Shown: positions 46,678 through 56,516 of the stretch, piece after piece
Position numbering within the stretch: the first letter of the stretch is position 1
How the letters are laid out: every line of letters begins with the position of its first letter
Origin: Thermoanaerobaculum sp.
Lineage (GTDB): Bacteria > Acidobacteriota > Thermoanaerobaculia > Multivoradales > UBA5704
Direction: 5' to 3'
Length of the DNA: 64,000 bases
Assembly: GCA_021154885.1 (NCBI GenBank)
Contig: JAJKHS010000081.1
Coordinates: 1 to 64,000, forward strand
Program-made: the position numbers and the translations under genes
The notes under the pieces: model-generated
Told to the model about the DNA's origin: nothing
The model's input: the letters and a program-made list of their open reading frames with translations, nothing else
Databases searched by the model: none

Positions 46678-47589
46678 TTACACCGTGCGCAAAACCGACC
46701 GTTCCCGCCGCCGGGGCGAGCCGGGCGGGAGGGCTCCGGCGATCCTCTCGGGACCGCTGTAGATGTTGAAGCGGTCGCCGCGGAGGAAGCCCACGAGAGT
46801 CATGCCGAAGCGCTCGGCGAGGTCGACGGCGAGGCTGGACGGGGCGGAGACGGCGCAGACGATGGGCACGCCGGCCACCATGCATTTCTGCAGGATCTCG
46901 TAGCTGGAGCGGCCGCTCACCATCACGAGGTGGCCGGCCAGGGGGAGGAGGCCCTGGAGGAGGGCCCAGCCCATGAGCTTGTCGAGGGCGTTGTGGCGGC
47001 CCACGTCCTCGCGGGCGGCGAGGAGACGGCCTGCGGCGTCGAAGAGGCCCGCGGCATGGAGGCCGCCGGTGACGTCGAAGAGCCCTTGCGCCTCGCGCAG
47101 CTTGACGGGCAGGGTGGCGAGAACCCCGGGCGCCACCTCCGGTCCCGCGGAGACCATCCCGGAGACCCGCAGCTTGAGCGCCTCCAGCCCCGCCTTGCCG
47201 CAGACGCCGCAGGCGCTGGTGGCGAAGAAGTGGCGGTCGAGGCCGGCGAGCTCGGGCGCGGGCACCCCCTCGGCCAGCTCCACCTCCAGGATGTTGTCGC
47301 AGGCGTCGCCGGTGTTCCCCTCGGGGGGATCGAGGCAGGGGGCCGCGCGCCGCACCTGCTCGCGCGCGGCGATCACCCCCTCGGCAAAGAGGAAACCGAG
47401 GGCCAGCTCGGCGTCCGCTCCCGGCGTGCGCATGGTGACAGCCACGGTCCGCCGCCGGCCCTCCTGGACCAGCCGGATCTCCAGCGGCTCCTCGGTCGCC
47501 AGGTGATCCGGCCGCTCCTCCACTCCGTCCGGCCCCACCCGCCAGACGCGGGCGCCCGTCTTGCTCGGCTTGGCGGCGCGCGGTCGCAT
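46678..47589 (-). CDS. fdhD: Formate dehydrogenase accessory sulfurtransferase FdhD
   Basis: A 303-residue FdhD. It carries sulfur from IscS to the molybdenum cofactor of formate dehydrogenase. The persulfide loop CGVCGKA (Cys-x2-Cys) is present in SACGVCGKAG. Other landmarks are TPGADAELALGFLFAEG, AREDVGRHNALDKL and VSGRSSYEILQKC. ATG 47589 was chosen where homology starts. It lies 5 bases downstream of the PAP2 gene on the same strand. No formate dehydrogenase gene is in the window. Confidence 0.94.
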   Translation of the reverse strand: MRPRAAKPSKTGARVWRVGPDGVEERPDHLATEEPLEIRLVQEGRRRTVAVTMRTPGADAELALGFLFAEGVIAAREQVRRAAPCLDPPEGNTGDACDNILEVELAEGVPAPELAGLDRHFFATSACGVCGKAGLEALKLRVSGMVSAGPEVAPGVLATLPVKLREAQGLFDVTGGLHAAGLFDAAGRLLAAREDVGRHNALDKLMGWALLQGLLPLAGHLVMVSGRSSYEILQKCMVAGVPIVCAVSAPSSLAVDLAERFGMTLVGFLRGDRFNIYSGPERIAGALPPGSPRRRERSVLRTV

Positions 47590-47594
47590 TGGCG

Positions 47595-48458
47595 TTAGTT
47601 TCTCACAGGCGGGCGGTGATGGCGACCCGCTCCGAATGAACGGGCGTACCACCGTGGCCACACGTCCAGCCCGATCCAAGCGATCACCAGATAAACCAGG
47701 TAGGCCACCGGTGCCCTTTGGACGAGGCCCGGCGAGAGCCGCTCGGGTAGCCAGAGCAGGAGACCGCCCAGGAGAGCGACGAGGAGGATGCCGCCCCCGA
47801 CGATCACCGCTCGGCCCTTGCCGTCCCGGGGGGGCTCGAAGTCCGGCCGGGCGAGGAGCGAGCCCACCAGCAGGCCGCAGGGGAGCGGGTCCGTCAGAAA
47901 GGCCACGGCCAGGCCGCCCACGACGGCCAGGGGCACCCAGACCCGGCGCTGGAGGGGCCACGCCGGCGGGCCGGACCAGCCGCCCGCCGCCCAAGCGAAG
48001 AGCGCGCCGAAGAGGAAGCCGCCCCCCACGTCCGCCGGCACGTGCACGCCCAGGTAGAGCCGCGACAATCCCACCCCCGCCATGACGAGCAGCGCCGCCA
48101 GCCACAGCAGCGGCCGGCGGTAGTGGAAGGCGAACGCGAGGTAGAAAGTGGCCGCGTTCATGCTGTGGCCGCTGGGAAAGCCGGCGCCGCCGCCCGTGCG
48201 CCGGTCCAGCGCGGTGGCGAGCGTCGGGTCGGCCACGTAGGGCCGTTGGGTGCCGAAGGCGCCCTTGAGGACATGGTTGGCGAGGATGGACGCCGCGAAG
48301 ACGATGGCCAGCCGGCGGCCGAACCGGGGATCGACCAGCCAGTAGTAAAGGGCGAGAAGGCTCCACAGCACCGCGCTCGTCCCCAGGCCGGTGAGGGTGA
48401 GGAAAACGGGGTGGAGCCCGGGGCCGAAGAGAGATTGGATGGCGCGGATCGTGCTCAT
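47595..48458 (-). CDS. PAP2-family membrane phosphatase
   Basis: A 287-residue integral membrane protein. The three phosphatase motifs are KGAFGTQRP, FPSGHSMNA and SRLYLGVHVPADV, with the conserved Lys/Arg, His and Arg/His. It probably dephosphorylates phosphatidate or undecaprenyl diphosphate. About eight hydrophobic helices flank the motifs, with a C-terminal extension of three helices. ATG 48458 (MSTIRAIQS) was chosen. Divergent from ku and upstream of fdhD. Confidence 0.9.
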   Translation of the reverse strand: MSTIRAIQSLFGPGLHPVFLTLTGLGTSAVLWSLLALYYWLVDPRFGRRLAIVFAASILANHVLKGAFGTQRPYVADPTLATALDRRTGGGAGFPSGHSMNAATFYLAFAFHYRRPLLWLAALLVMAGVGLSRLYLGVHVPADVGGGFLFGALFAWAAGGWSGPPAWPLQRRVWVPLAVVGGLAVAFLTDPLPCGLLVGSLLARPDFEPPRDGKGRAVIVGGGILLVALLGGLLLWLPERLSPGLVQRAPVAYLVYLVIAWIGLDVWPRWYARSFGAGRHHRPPVRN

Positions 48459-48525
48459 GGGAAGAGAATAGTGGCTGGGATCGGCATGCATCTTGCGTTC
48501 CCACGCCGCGCGGAGGGTGATTCCC

Positions 48526-49443
48526 ATGGCGCGAGCGATCTGGAAAGGGAGCATCAGCTTCGGTCTCGTCAACATCCCCGTGGGCCTTTACTCGGCCGAG
48601 ACGCGGGACGACATCAGCTTCAAGCTGCTGGACCGGAAAACGAAGTCTCCCATCCACTACAAGCGGGTGAGTGAGGAGAGCAGCAAGGAGGTCCCCTGGG
48701 AGGAGACCGTCCGCGGCTACGAGTACGAGAAGGGGAAGTACGTCGTGCTCTCCGACGAGGACCTGAAGCGGGCGGCGCCCGAGGCCACGCAGACGATCGA
48801 CATCGTGAATTTCGTCGACCTGGAGGATATCGACCCCCTCTACTTCGACAAGCCCTATTTCCTCGCCTCCGACGCCAAGGGCGCCAAGGCCTACGCCCTG
48901 CTGCGCGAGACCCTGCGCCGGACGGGCAAGGTGGGGATCGCCAAGGTGGTGATCCGCACCCGCCAGTACCTGGCCGCGGTGGTCGCCCGGGGCGAGGCGG
49001 AGGTCCTCACCCTGGAGCTGATGCGCTACGCTCACGAGTTGCGCGACCCGTCGGAACTGGACGTTCCCCGCGGCAAGGCCGGGGTCTCCGAGAAGGAGTT
49101 GGAGATGGCCCGGCGCCTGGTCGAGGGCATGGTGGAGGCCTGGGACCCCGACGAGTACAAGGACGACTATCGGGACGACCTCATGAAGATGATCGAGGAG
49201 CGGGTGGAGGCCGGCGAGCTCGAAGGCTCGACCGCGCCCGCTCCCAAGCCGGAAAAGGCCCGAGGCCAGGTGGTGGACCTCATGGCTCTCCTGAAGCGCA
49301 GCCTCGACGAGGAGCCCGCCAGGAAGCCGGCCAAGAAGGCCCCGGCCCGTAAGACGGCGGCCAAGCCGGCCCGGAAACCGGCGGCGCGCAAGCCGGCCAA
49401 GAAGGCCGCCGCTGCCGGCAAGCACAAGCGCAAGAGCGCCTGA
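48526..49443 (+). CDS. ku: Non-homologous end-joining protein Ku
   Basis: A 305-residue bacterial Ku. MARAIWKGSISFGLVNIPV is the standard start, followed by the ring-forming core with RGYEYEKGKYVVL, FVDLEDIDPLYFDK and ELMRYAHELRD. The C-terminal 60 residues are a Lys/Ala/Pro-rich basic tail (KKAPARKTAAKPARK), as in Ku proteins that bind DNA beyond the ends. It loads on double-strand breaks and recruits LigD, whose gene begins 12 bases later. Confidence 0.97.
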   Translation: MARAIWKGSISFGLVNIPVGLYSAETRDDISFKLLDRKTKSPIHYKRVSEESSKEVPWEETVRGYEYEKGKYVVLSDEDLKRAAPEATQTIDIVNFVDLEDIDPLYFDKPYFLASDAKGAKAYALLRETLRRTGKVGIAKVVIRTRQYLAAVVARGEAEVLTLELMRYAHELRDPSELDVPRGKAGVSEKELEMARRLVEGMVEAWDPDEYKDDYRDDLMKMIEERVEAGELEGSTAPAPKPEKARGQVVDLMALLKRSLDEEPARKPAKKAPARKTAAKPARKPAARKPAKKAAAAGKHKRKSA

Positions 49444-49455
49444 GGCAAAACCGCC

Positions 49456-52248
49456 ATGGCCCTCGAAGAGTACCGGCGCAAGCGCGACTTCAAGGCCACT
49501 CCCGAGCCCGCGGGCAAGGTGGCCCCCAGGAAGGGGAAAGCCAAGGGGAAAACCAAGGCGCAGTCCTTCGTCATCCAGAAGCACGCCGCCAGCCGCCTGC
49601 ACTACGACTTCCGGCTGGAGATGGAAGGGGTGCTGCGGAGCTGGGCCGTGCCCAAGGGGCCGAGCCTCGATCCTGGCGAGAAGCGCCTCGCCGTCCACGT
49701 CGAGGACCACCCCCTGGACTACGGCGGCTTCGAGGGAATCATCCCCAAGGGCCAGTACGGCGGCGGCACGGTGCTGCTCTGGGACCGCGGCACCTGGACC
49801 CCCGAGGAAGAGGGCGATCCGGTCGCGGCCTATCGCAAGGGGAAGCTCAAGTTCCGCCTCGACGGCGAGAAGCTCCAGGGCGGCTGGACCCTGGTGCGCA
49901 TGCATGGCCGCCAGGGCGGCGACAACGGCGAGAACTGGCTCCTGATCAAGGAGAACGACGACACGGCCCGGCCCGGCAGCGGCGACGCTATCGTCCAGGA
50001 GCGGCCGGAGAGCGTCGAATCCGGCCACGGCCTGGAGGAGATCGCGGCCGACCCTGACCGGGTCTGGCAGTCGAATCGAGCGGAGAGCGCCGGAGACGAT
50101 TTCAAGACCAAGATCGCGGCCAAGGCGATGAAGAAGGTTTCGGGTAGGGGCGGGTCTGGACGGACGGGAGGGGGCTCGACCCGCCCTGCGGAGGCCCTCG
50201 ATCCCGCGTCGATCCCCGGCGCCCGCAAGGCGAAGATGCCGGCGCTGATCGAGCCTGAGCTCGCGACCCTGGTGGACGAGGTCCCGCGCGGCGAGGAGTG
50301 GATCCACGAGATCAAGTACGACGGCTACCGCGCCCTCTGCCATCTGAAGGATGGCGAGGCGCGGCTCATCACCCGCACCGGCAAGGACTGGACGGACCGC
50401 TTCGAGCCTGTGGCCGGGGAGGCGGCGACGCTCCCCACCGGCGCGGCGGTGCTCGACGGCGAGGTGGTCGTCCTCGAAGCGGACGGCACCAGCAGTTTCC
50501 AGGCGCTCCAGAACGCGCTGTCGGAGAACCGCGGCAAGGACCTCGTCTACTTCGTCTTCGATCTCCTCCATCTCGACGGCTACGACCTGCGCCCCGCCGC
50601 CCTCGAAGCGCGCAAGCAGGCGCTCGGCGGCCTCCTCGCGGGCCGGGCAGGCGCCGTGCGCTTCGGCGACCACGTCCGCGGCGGCGGCGAGGGCTTCTAC
50701 CGCCAGGCCTGCGACTTCGCCCTGGAGGGGATCGTCTCCAAGCGGGCCGACCTCCCTTACCGCGCCGGCCGCAGCAAGGACTGGCTGAAGGTGAAGTGCC
50801 TGAAGCGCCAGGAATTCGTGATCGTGGGCTTCACCGATCCCGAGGGCTCCCGGGTGGGCTTGGGCGCCCTGCTGCTCGCCGTCAACGAGGGGGGGGAGCT
50901 GGTCTTCGCCGGCAAGGTGGGCACCGGCTTCACCGACCGCACCCTCCTCGATTTGAGGCGGCGGCTGGACAAGATCACCGTCGACAAACCAGCCTTCAGG
51001 AACGCCCCGCGCGGGGCCGAGGCGCGGCGCAGCCACTGGGTGAAGCCGCAGCTCGTGGGCGAGGTGGCCTTCACCGAGTGGACGCGCGAGGGCATCCTGC
51101 GCCATCCTACGTTCCAGGGGCTGCGCGAGGACAAAAAGCCGGCGGACGTCGTGCGCGAGCGCCCCCAGGAGCTGCCGCCAGAGGCCGCGGCGCCTAAATC
51201 GGCGAAGACTCCGGCGAAAGCGCCGGCGAAACGCCCGGCGGCGAGAAAGAAGGGCAGCGCCGTGAAAGCGAAGAAAGGCCCCAAGCCCCCCGTCCGGCCC
51301 GCGCCCGAGGAGGCCGAGGTGGCTCCCCAGGGGCGAAGCCGCAAGAAAGAGATATTGATCGCCGGGGTCCGCTTCTCCAACCCCGGGAAGGTCCTCTACC
51401 CCGAGCAGGGAGTGACCAAGCGCGACCTCGCCGTCTATTACAGCCGGATCGCGGACTGGGTCCTCCCTCACCTCGCCAACCGTCCCCTCACCCTGGTGCG
51501 CTGTCCCGAGGGGCAGGCCAAGCAGTGTTTCTACCAGAAGCACGTCAACGAGAACTTCCCGGAGTCGGTCTACCGGGTGGACGTCGAAGAGGGCGGCAAG
51601 AACCAGCCCTACGGTGCCGTGGACTCGCTCGAAGGGCTCCTCTCCCTGGTGCAGATGGGCGTCCTCGAGCTCCACGTCTGGGGCTCCCACCGCGACCGGA
51701 TCGAGCAGCCCGACTACGTGGTCTTCGACTTCGACCCCGACGAGGGACTCGCCTGGGAGCGGGTGGTCGAAGGGGCCGTCACCGTGCGCGACTTCCTCAC
51801 GGACCTCGGCCTGCGGACCTTCCTCAAGACCACCGGTGGCAAGGGACTCCACGTCGTGCTCCCCCTCACCCGCCGCGCCGAGTGGGGCTGGGACGAGGTC
51901 AAGGCCTTCACCAAGGCGGTGACCGAAACGGTCGTGGCCGCCGAGCCGGCGAAGTACACCTCCAAGCTCCCCAAGGTCGACCGCAAGGGGAAGGTGTTCA
52001 TCGACTACCTGCGCAACGGCCGCGGCGCCACCTCCATCGCCCCCTTCTCCACCCGCGCCCGGCCCGGCGCGCCCGTCTCCACCCCTCTCTTCTGGGAAGA
52101 GCTGGAGACCGATGTGAAGGCCAACACCTGGACCGTGCAGAATCTCCCCGGCCGCCTCGAAGCCCTCCCGGCCGACCCCTGGGAGGACTTCGGCAAGGTC
52201 CGCCAGTCGATCACCGCGGCGATGAAGAAAGCCGTGGGGATGAAGTAG
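49456..52248 (+). CDS. ligD: Multifunctional DNA ligase D
   Basis: A 930-residue LigD with order phosphoesterase, ligase, polymerase. The 3'-phosphoesterase (about 30-190) has FVIQKHAASRLHYDFRLE and EDHPLDY. The ligase (about 250-580) has nucleotidyl Lys287 in EIKYDGYRA. A Lys/Ala-rich linker (about 575-640) leads to the polymerase/primase domain with FSNPGKVLYPEQGVTK, catalytic DFDPDE near residue 758, and KTTGGKGLHVVLPL. It trims, fills and seals broken ends with Ku. All three active sites look intact. Confidence 0.97.
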   Translation: MALEEYRRKRDFKATPEPAGKVAPRKGKAKGKTKAQSFVIQKHAASRLHYDFRLEMEGVLRSWAVPKGPSLDPGEKRLAVHVEDHPLDYGGFEGIIPKGQYGGGTVLLWDRGTWTPEEEGDPVAAYRKGKLKFRLDGEKLQGGWTLVRMHGRQGGDNGENWLLIKENDDTARPGSGDAIVQERPESVESGHGLEEIAADPDRVWQSNRAESAGDDFKTKIAAKAMKKVSGRGGSGRTGGGSTRPAEALDPASIPGARKAKMPALIEPELATLVDEVPRGEEWIHEIKYDGYRALCHLKDGEARLITRTGKDWTDRFEPVAGEAATLPTGAAVLDGEVVVLEADGTSSFQALQNALSENRGKDLVYFVFDLLHLDGYDLRPAALEARKQALGGLLAGRAGAVRFGDHVRGGGEGFYRQACDFALEGIVSKRADLPYRAGRSKDWLKVKCLKRQEFVIVGFTDPEGSRVGLGALLLAVNEGGELVFAGKVGTGFTDRTLLDLRRRLDKITVDKPAFRNAPRGAEARRSHWVKPQLVGEVAFTEWTREGILRHPTFQGLREDKKPADVVRERPQELPPEAAAPKSAKTPAKAPAKRPAARKKGSAVKAKKGPKPPVRPAPEEAEVAPQGRSRKKEILIAGVRFSNPGKVLYPEQGVTKRDLAVYYSRIADWVLPHLANRPLTLVRCPEGQAKQCFYQKHVNENFPESVYRVDVEEGGKNQPYGAVDSLEGLLSLVQMGVLELHVWGSHRDRIEQPDYVVFDFDPDEGLAWERVVEGAVTVRDFLTDLGLRTFLKTTGGKGLHVVLPLTRRAEWGWDEVKAFTKAVTETVVAAEPAKYTSKLPKVDRKGKVFIDYLRNGRGATSIAPFSTRARPGAPVSTPLFWEELETDVKANTWTVQNLPGRLEALPADPWEDFGKVRQSITAAMKKAVGMK

Positions 52249-52256
52249 GATTACCC

Positions 52257-54029
52257 ATGAAGCCGACGTATGGAATCCGGGCCTCGGCCCTGGCGGCACT
52301 GGCGGCGGTCGCCGCCCTCGCCTTGGCGGCCGGTTGTACCCGCAAGCCCGGACAGCACCAGCGCGAGCCCCTGCCCCCCCAGGTGAGCCAGCTCCTGCGC
52401 GAGACGGTGCAGAACCGAGCCCTCCCCGCGACTTTCAAAGACCAGAAGGAGCTCCAGCGGACGTGGAAGGACCTCCAGAGCTTCTACGACAAGCGCGGCT
52501 ACCGGCCCGCGTGGTCTGACCGCCGGGGCCCGCGCCCTCAGGCAATGGAGCTGATCCAGGCCATCCCGCCGCTCGCCGCCGACGGCCTCGACCTCCGGCG
52601 CTACCCCGCGGACCGCCTCGCCGCCCTGGTCCGGGAGGTGCGGACGGCGAAGTCCTTCGACGATCCCCAGGCCCAGCGCCGGCTGGTGGACCTCGACGTG
52701 GAGCTGACCTACACCTGCCTCTCGCTGGCGGCCCACCTGGCGACCGGCCGGCTGCAGCCCGAGACGCTGCGCGTCGACTGGTACACCCGGCGGCGCAATG
52801 TCGACCTCGAGTCCCGGCTGGACCAGGCGCTGACGGCGGACAGCCCCGGGGAGATCGTGAAGATCCTCCGGAGCCTCGCTCCTCCCTACGCCGACTACCA
52901 GCGCCTGGCCCAGGCCCTGACAGGCTATCGGGGGATCGCCGCCCGCGGCGGGTGGGGCGAGGTGCCCCCCGGGCCCGTCCTCAAGACCGGCGACCACGGT
53001 CCCCGGGTGGCGGCCCTGCGCTCCCGCCTCACCGCCTCAGGCGACCTGGCTGCGCCGGCTACGCCCGCCAAAGCCGGCCCCGCCCCGGACGCCTACGACG
53101 ACGCCGTCGCGGCCGGCGTCTCGCATTTCCAGCGCCGCCACGGCCTGGAGGCGACGGGCCAGATGGACGCGGACACCCTGGCGGCGCTCAACGTCCCCGT
53201 CGCGGAGCGCATCCGCCAGCTCCAGGTCAACCTGGAGCGCTGGCGCTGGATGCCGGCCTCGCTGGGCGACCGCTACATCCTGGTCAACGTCCCCGAGTTC
53301 CGCCTCGACGTGGTGGACGGCGGCCAGACCCCGCTGTCCATGCGGGTGATCGTGGGTAAGACCCAGAGCCGCACCCCGGCGTTCAGCGACCGGATGACCT
53401 TCATCGAGCTGAACCCCTCCTGGAGCCTGCCGGACGACATCGTCGCCAAGGAGGTCGCCCCCAAGGCGGCCAGGAATCCGGGCTACCTGCGGAGCCACGA
53501 CATGGAGCTGGTCAAGCGCTCCGGGGGCAAGGAGGAGGTGGTGGACCCCTCGGCGGTGGACCTCTCCCGGATCGGCCACGGCTCGCCGTACCACCTGCGC
53601 GAGAGGGCCGGGGAGGAGAACCCCCTGGGCAAGATCAAGTTCATGTTCCCCAACGAGTTTGACGTCTACCTCCACGACACGCCGACCCACCACCTCTTCG
53701 ACAAAGCCGAGCGCGACTTCAGTCACGGCTGCATCCGCCTGGAAAAGGCGATCGACCTGGCGACCTATCTCCTCAAGGACGACCCCCAGTGGACGCCGGA
53801 GGCGCTCCAGGCCGCCATCGACTCGGGCGAGCACCAGACCATCTCGCTCCACCGGCCGCTGCCCGTCCACATCCTCTACTGGACGGCCTGGGCGGATGCC
53901 GACGGTACGGTCGAATTCCGCAGGGACATCTACGGCCACGACGCCGAGCTCGAGCAGGCGCTGGCCCAGGAGCCGCCCGTGTGGGTGGAGCCGGGGACGA
54001 TGCGGGGGGACGTGCGGGCGGCGCGGTAG
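52257..54029 (+). CDS. L,D-transpeptidase lipoprotein (YcbB/LdtD-type)
   Basis: A 590-residue periplasmic enzyme. Lipobox LAAGC at about residues 22-26 follows a 20-residue hydrophobic segment. A scaffold domain (about 60-250) is followed by a peptidoglycan-binding motif (FQRRHGLEATGQMDADTL) and the YkuD catalytic domain. The active Cys492 is in HGCIRLEKAI, and His is in SHGC and YLHDTPTHHLF. It makes 3-3 cross-links in peptidoglycan or attaches lipoproteins. It starts 8 bases after ligD, so is co-transcribed with ku-ligD although functionally unrelated. Confidence 0.93.
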   Translation: MKPTYGIRASALAALAAVAALALAAGCTRKPGQHQREPLPPQVSQLLRETVQNRALPATFKDQKELQRTWKDLQSFYDKRGYRPAWSDRRGPRPQAMELIQAIPPLAADGLDLRRYPADRLAALVREVRTAKSFDDPQAQRRLVDLDVELTYTCLSLAAHLATGRLQPETLRVDWYTRRRNVDLESRLDQALTADSPGEIVKILRSLAPPYADYQRLAQALTGYRGIAARGGWGEVPPGPVLKTGDHGPRVAALRSRLTASGDLAAPATPAKAGPAPDAYDDAVAAGVSHFQRRHGLEATGQMDADTLAALNVPVAERIRQLQVNLERWRWMPASLGDRYILVNVPEFRLDVVDGGQTPLSMRVIVGKTQSRTPAFSDRMTFIELNPSWSLPDDIVAKEVAPKAARNPGYLRSHDMELVKRSGGKEEVVDPSAVDLSRIGHGSPYHLRERAGEENPLGKIKFMFPNEFDVYLHDTPTHHLFDKAERDFSHGCIRLEKAIDLATYLLKDDPQWTPEALQAAIDSGEHQTISLHRPLPVHILYWTAWADADGTVEFRRDIYGHDAELEQALAQEPPVWVEPGTMRGDVRAAR

Positions 54030-54034
54030 GGGCT

Positions 54035-54958
54035 TTAATTTCGCGCCGGCTCCGGCCGCTCCACCTCGCGGGGGCCGCGCGAATCTACCCAGCTCTTCAC
54101 CAGGGTGGCGAGGAGGATCACGCCGCCGCCAGCGAGCGATCCGGCCCCGGGCCGCTCGCCGTGGACCAGCCAGGCCCAGATGGGGTTGAGCACGGGCTCC
54201 AGCAGGAGGAGCAGCGACGCCTCGAAGGCCCGCACCTTCTCCAGGCCCCGGAGGAGGAAGAGGTAGGCGAAGGCGATCTGGAACACGCCCAGGTAGCCGA
54301 GGATGGCCCAGTCCATGGGCCGGCTGGAGCCCACGGGCAGCGCCAGGGGGAGGCACGCCAGGGCGGCGAAGACGTTACCCCAGAACGCCGCGGCCGGTCC
54401 CCACGATCCCCCCCCCTCGCCCGCCGTGCGCCCCAGGGCCCGCAGGCCCATGATGGTGAGCGCCCAGGTGACGCCCGAGACCAGGGACAGGATGTTCCCC
54501 AAGAGCGGATTCGGCGCGGTGGCCGAGACTGGGTCGAGCCCCACGAAGAACAGTCCCAGCCCCAGAGCCAGGACCACCATGTAGAGGACGTCCCGCGCTC
54601 GCACCGGCTCCCTGAGCAGCCAGGGAGAGAGGAGGAGCACGTAGAGGGGGGCCGTCGACTGGAGGTAGATCGCCCCCGCCGCGGTGGTGAGCTTGTTGGA
54701 GAGGACGAAGAGGATCAGGGTGCAGGCGTACGCCAGCCCCACCCCCAGCACGCGCAGGGTCGGCCGGCGCCGCACCTCCCGCAGCAGGACGAACAGGGAG
54801 AGGGCAGCGATGGCCGACCGGAGGCACGCCACCTGCCACCCTGCCAGGTGCACCGCCTTGATCGCCGCCCCGCCCGACGAGAACAACGCCGCCGCCGCCA
54901 GCACCCTGAGGCGCGCGGAGAGGGGGGTGGGCTCGGGGCGGGTAGGAGGCGGGGGCAT
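54035..54958 (-). CDS. EamA/DMT-family transporter
   Basis: A 307-residue protein with ten hydrophobic helices in two EamA repeats, the first around FSSGGAAIKAVHLAGWQVACL and the second around NILSLVSGVTWALTIMGLR (cut to fit here). It is probably an inner-membrane metabolite exporter. ATG 54958 was chosen because the residues before MPPPPTRP are not conserved. Convergent with the transpeptidase gene. Substrate unknown. Confidence 0.85.
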   Translation of the reverse strand: MPPPPTRPEPTPLSARLRVLAAAALFSSGGAAIKAVHLAGWQVACLRSAIAALSLFVLLREVRRRPTLRVLGVGLAYACTLILFVLSNKLTTAAGAIYLQSTAPLYVLLLSPWLLREPVRARDVLYMVVLALGLGLFFVGLDPVSATAPNPLLGNILSLVSGVTWALTIMGLRALGRTAGEGGGSWGPAAAFWGNVFAALACLPLALPVGSSRPMDWAILGYLGVFQIAFAYLFLLRGLEKVRAFEASLLLLLEPVLNPIWAWLVHGERPGAGSLAGGGVILLATLVKSWVDSRGPREVERPEPARN

Positions 54959-54981
54959 GGTGACGGGGGATCTTATCTTCC

Positions 54982-55071
54982 CCTGGGACCGCCGGCGTCC
55001 CGCCGGCAACTAACTCCGCTTCTTTTTTAGAAACAGAAGTTAGCAGCCGGCGGGACGCCGGCGGTCCCAGG
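54982..55071. repeat. Head-to-head pair of 26-bp repeats
   Basis: 54982-55007 and 55046-55071 are exact inverse complements over 26 bp. The inner flanks AACTAACTCCGCTTCT and AGAAGTTAGCA are also partly inverse. The right copy is identical to 276-301. A 38-bp A/T-rich centre (TTTTTTAGAAAC) separates the arms. It lies between divergent genes, so it cannot be a simple terminator. Confidence 0.85.
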
Positions 55072-55158
55072 GAGGGCGCACAGGGAGGCCAGCCTTGCCC
55101 TCGTCACACTCCTGAGCTAGCCTGTCAGCTCGACCAGGGAAAGGACCCGACCGCCGAG

Positions 55159-56487
55159 ATGCCCGAGCCGCTGCGCAAAATCTTCGTCCTCGACACCTCC
55201 GTCGTCCTGTACGATTTCAACGCCCTCCAGAACTTCCAGGAGCACGACGTCGCGATCCCCATCACCGTGCTGGAGGAGCTGGACCAGTTCAAGAAGGGCA
55301 ACTCCGTCCTCAACCTCCAGGCCCGCGAGTTCATCCGCCAGCTCGACAAGCTGTCGAGCCACAACATGCTCCACGAGTGGATCCCCCTCGACGGCCCCGC
55401 CCGCGGCAAGTTCCGGGTGGTCACCGAAGAAGGCACCAAGGTCGACGCCGGCGAGGTCTTCGGCTCCCGCAAGGCCGACCACCGGATCCTCAACGCCGCC
55501 CTCACCCTCACCCAGGCCCATCCGGACCGCCGGATCATCCTGGTCAGCAAGGACGTCAACCTCCGCCTCAAGGCGCGCGCCCTCAACCTCCCGGCCGAAG
55601 ACTACGAGACGGTCAAGATCAAGGACCTCGACCATCTCCCCAAGGGAAAGAACGAGGTCGAGATCGCCGACGGCACCACCATCGACCGCCTCTACCAGGA
55701 CGAGTGGTTGCCGGTCGAGGCGGTGCTGAACAGCCGGCCGCCAGGCAATCAATACTTCATCCTGCGCAGCGGCTCGAAGTCGGCCCTGGCCTACTACAAT
55801 CCCCGCACCGACCGCATCGAGCGCGTGGTCAAGCCCATCGCCTACGGCATCTCGCCGCGCAACGCCGAGCAGACTTTCGCCCTGCACGCCGTGCTGAACC
55901 TCGACGTGCCGCTGGTCAGCCTCTCCGGCGCCGCGGGCACCGGCAAGACCCTGCTGGCGCTCGCCGGCTCGCTGGAGCAGCGGCGGCACTTCCGGCAGAT
56001 CTACCTCGCCCGGCCCATCGTCCCCCTCTCCAACCGCGACATCGGCTTCCTGCCGGGGGACGTCAATTCGAAGATCAACCCCTTCATGCAGCCGCTGTGG
56101 GACAACCTGGGGATCATCAAGAACCAGTTCGACGAGAAGGAGCGGGAGTACAAGAAGGTGGACGAGATGGTGGAGACCGAGAAGCTCCACATCGTCCCCC
56201 TGGCCTACATCCGCGGACGCAGCCTGTCGAACGTCATCTTCATCGTCGACGAGGCTCAGAACCTCACGCCCCACGAGGTCAAGACCATCATCACCCGCGC
56301 CGGCGAGCGCACCAAGATCGTCCTCACCGGCGACATCTTCCAGATCGACACCCCCTATCTCGACGCCCACAGCAACGGCCTCTCCTACCTGATCGACCGC
56401 CTCCGCGGCAATCCGCTCTATGCCCACGTCAACCTGGAGAAAGGCGAGCGGTCCGCGCTGGCGAACCTGGCGAGCACGATGCTGTAG
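55159..56487 (+). CDS. PhoH-family ATPase with N-terminal PIN domain (PhoH2/YlaK-type)
   Basis: A 442-residue protein. The PIN-type nuclease domain (1-150) begins FVLDTSVVLYD and has ILVSKDVNLRLKA, which supply the acidic residues. The PhoH helicase-like domain has Walker A GAAGTGKT at about 257-264, RPIVPLSNRDIGFLPGD and Walker B FIVDEAQNLTPHE, then LTGDIFQID. PhoH2 proteins unwind and cut RNA. Start ATG 55159 is right after the conserved promoter-side gap. It stands alone on its strand. Confidence 0.93.
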   Translation: MPEPLRKIFVLDTSVVLYDFNALQNFQEHDVAIPITVLEELDQFKKGNSVLNLQAREFIRQLDKLSSHNMLHEWIPLDGPARGKFRVVTEEGTKVDAGEVFGSRKADHRILNAALTLTQAHPDRRIILVSKDVNLRLKARALNLPAEDYETVKIKDLDHLPKGKNEVEIADGTTIDRLYQDEWLPVEAVLNSRPPGNQYFILRSGSKSALAYYNPRTDRIERVVKPIAYGISPRNAEQTFALHAVLNLDVPLVSLSGAAGTGKTLLALAGSLEQRRHFRQIYLARPIVPLSNRDIGFLPGDVNSKINPFMQPLWDNLGIIKNQFDEKEREYKKVDEMVETEKLHIVPLAYIRGRSLSNVIFIVDEAQNLTPHEVKTIITRAGERTKIVLTGDIFQIDTPYLDAHSNGLSYLIDRLRGNPLYAHVNLEKGERSALANLASTML

Positions 56488-56516
56488 GGGAGGCGGGCGG
56501 GCCGCGGCGGCTCGGG

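Noticed and set aside
46678-52299. One very long minus-strand open frame covering fdhD and the antisense of ku-ligD
   Set aside because: Only the fdhD part (46678-47589) matches a protein. The remainder is antisense to intact ku and ligD and is open merely because of high GC.
54982-55071. Inverted repeat as a rho-independent terminator
   Set aside because: It lies between divergent genes, has a 38-bp centre, and matches a dispersed repeat.
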